From Deltaproteobacteria bacterium (GTDB lineage: Bacteria; Desulfobacterota; Desulfobacteria; Desulfobacterales; ETH-SRB1), in assembly GCA_019314185.1 (NCBI GenBank), contig JAFCZU010000330.1, positions 1 through 6,276 on the forward strand: 6,276 bases of DNA, written 5' to 3'. Positions 5,747 through 6,276 of this stretch are shown here, one piece after another. A model generated the notes under the pieces. The model was given only the letters and a program-made list of their open reading frames with translations. It did no database searches and had not been told where the DNA came from. A program made the translations under genes and the position numbers. Numbering within the stretch: the stretch's first letter is position 1; each line of letters begins with the position of its first letter.

Positions 5747-6276
5747 CTGGATCAAACCTTGCTTTTGATTTCCAAACACTATCTGCGATAATAAGAGTTC
5801 CTTCCAGAGGTTCTATTGGCTCTCCGGCAAGTGAATCAAGATAGTTCACACCTTCAAAAAAAACATCATCGTACCTTGGAGGTGTTGGGATAAATCTTAC
5901 TTGTTTCTTTTTCTTATTCAATCTTTCTTTTAAACGTATTTTTATAGCGGAAAGCTTTTCTTTTCTCTTTTTTAGTTGGCGAGTGCTTAAAGGAATAGAA
6001 ATTGTGTCCTCTTCTTGCGCTTGTTCAGATTCCTGAACGTTGGATTTATGAAGTGTAAAGTCTAATGTCTCTCCTGGTGAAGATTGAAGCATCGGCGCTG
6101 TTTTATATACAAAGTGTAGAAGCCCTTCGGTATCTGATCCAAATTTATGTACCGAATTCTGGATGGCGCCGGAAAGTATGATGCTTAATTTGCTGTCCAG
6201 TTCGTCGTGCAGTTCATCATTTTGAATCAACCATCGAACACAATCTTTTTCATACTTTGTGCTGGGATATACCTTC
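5733..6276 (-). CDS. Unrecognised protein, C-terminal 180 residues (5' end beyond window)
   Basis: The frame is open from the right edge (first complete codon at 6275-6273) to TGA at 5735-5733, giving 180 visible residues. An in-frame TTG at 6230 could be read as a start, but it has no ribosome binding site and 15 codons of plausible protein precede it (VYPSTKYEKDCVRW...), so the gene most likely begins outside. No known domain is recognised. The visible part has an acidic start (NDELHDELDSKL), a middle region with acidic residues (ESEQAQEEDT), a strongly basic helix-prone stretch (RQLKKRKEKL...KERLNKKKK) and a Pro-rich turn (RFIPTPPRYDDVFFEG). The basic stretch could bind nucleic acid or a partner. 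The end overlaps the MazF-like gene by 14 nt. It might be the cognate partner of that protein, but nothing in its sequence looks like a standard MazE-type antitoxin. A frameshift joining the two ORFs is a lesser possibility. Confidence 0.7.
   Translation of the reverse strand, partial: KVYPSTKYEKDCVRWLIQNDELHDELDSKLSIILSGAIQNSVHKFGSDTEGLLHFVYKTAPMLQSSPGETLDFTLHKSNVQESEQAQEEDTISIPLSTRQLKKRKEKLSAIKIRLKERLNKKKKQVRFIPTPPRYDDVFFEGVNYLDSLAGEPIEPLEGTLIIADSVWKSKARFDPDVPG

Noticed and set aside
5777..5779. GTG as start of the MazF-like gene
   Set aside because: No ribosome binding site at suitable distance; ATG at 5746 has AAGG at 10 nt.
6228..6230. TTG as the true start of the right-edge gene
   Set aside because: The frame continues upstream to the window edge with protein-like codons and there is no ribosome binding site before the TTG.
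1..6276. CRISPR array, tRNA, rRNA, or integrase/att site
   Set aside because: No regularly spaced repeats, cloverleaf, rRNA-like stretches or integrase motifs were seen.

Overview
The window is bacterial accessory DNA of moderate GC with Shine-Dalgarno-led genes. The host cannot be placed precisely: a Gram-negative bacterium is plausible, but nothing seen here proves it. No housekeeping gene, rRNA or tRNA is present. Almost everything is encoded on the minus strand; the exception is the tail of an insertion-sequence transposase at the left edge. The mix of a phage-defence operon, a toxin-like gene, truncated genes and an IS200-type element suggests a defence island or other mobile, decaying region.

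Layout, left to right. 1-156 (+) is the C-terminus of an IS200/IS605-family Y1 transposase. It is followed at 180-254 by four small hairpins, the last probably the right end of the element. 208-489 (-) holds the decayed C-terminus of a DUF5131 (phage Gp37/Gp68-like) gene, apparently cut by the IS. 594-3062 (-) is a subtilisin-like S8 peptidase and 3075-4118 (-) an AAA+ ATPase. They lie 12 nt apart, transcribed ATPase first, and match the two-gene IetAS anti-phage system. A good sigma70-type promoter lies just upstream at 4159-4187. Between it and the next gene are a 10-bp inverted repeat and two very small ORFs. 4429-4830 (-) resembles the C-terminal half of DUF1828/DUF1829 proteins, and has its own strong ribosome binding site. 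4831-5131 is non-coding as far as I can see. 5132-5746 (-) is a MazF/PemK-like protein, overlapping by 14 nt the end of an unrecognised gene (5733-6276, -) that runs off the right edge.

How the genes work together. IetA is expected to supply ATP-driven remodelling or unfolding and IetS the proteolysis, in a defence response whose trigger and substrate cannot be read from sequence. The MazF-like gene and its upstream partner look like a separate, translationally coupled module. The MazF-like protein keeps the fold's hallmark strands and C-terminal helix, but has Tyr where MazF has its catalytic Thr. The most useful points for follow-up are the start of ietA, where a near-consensus ribosome binding site points at an ATA codon, and the identity of the MazF-like pair.
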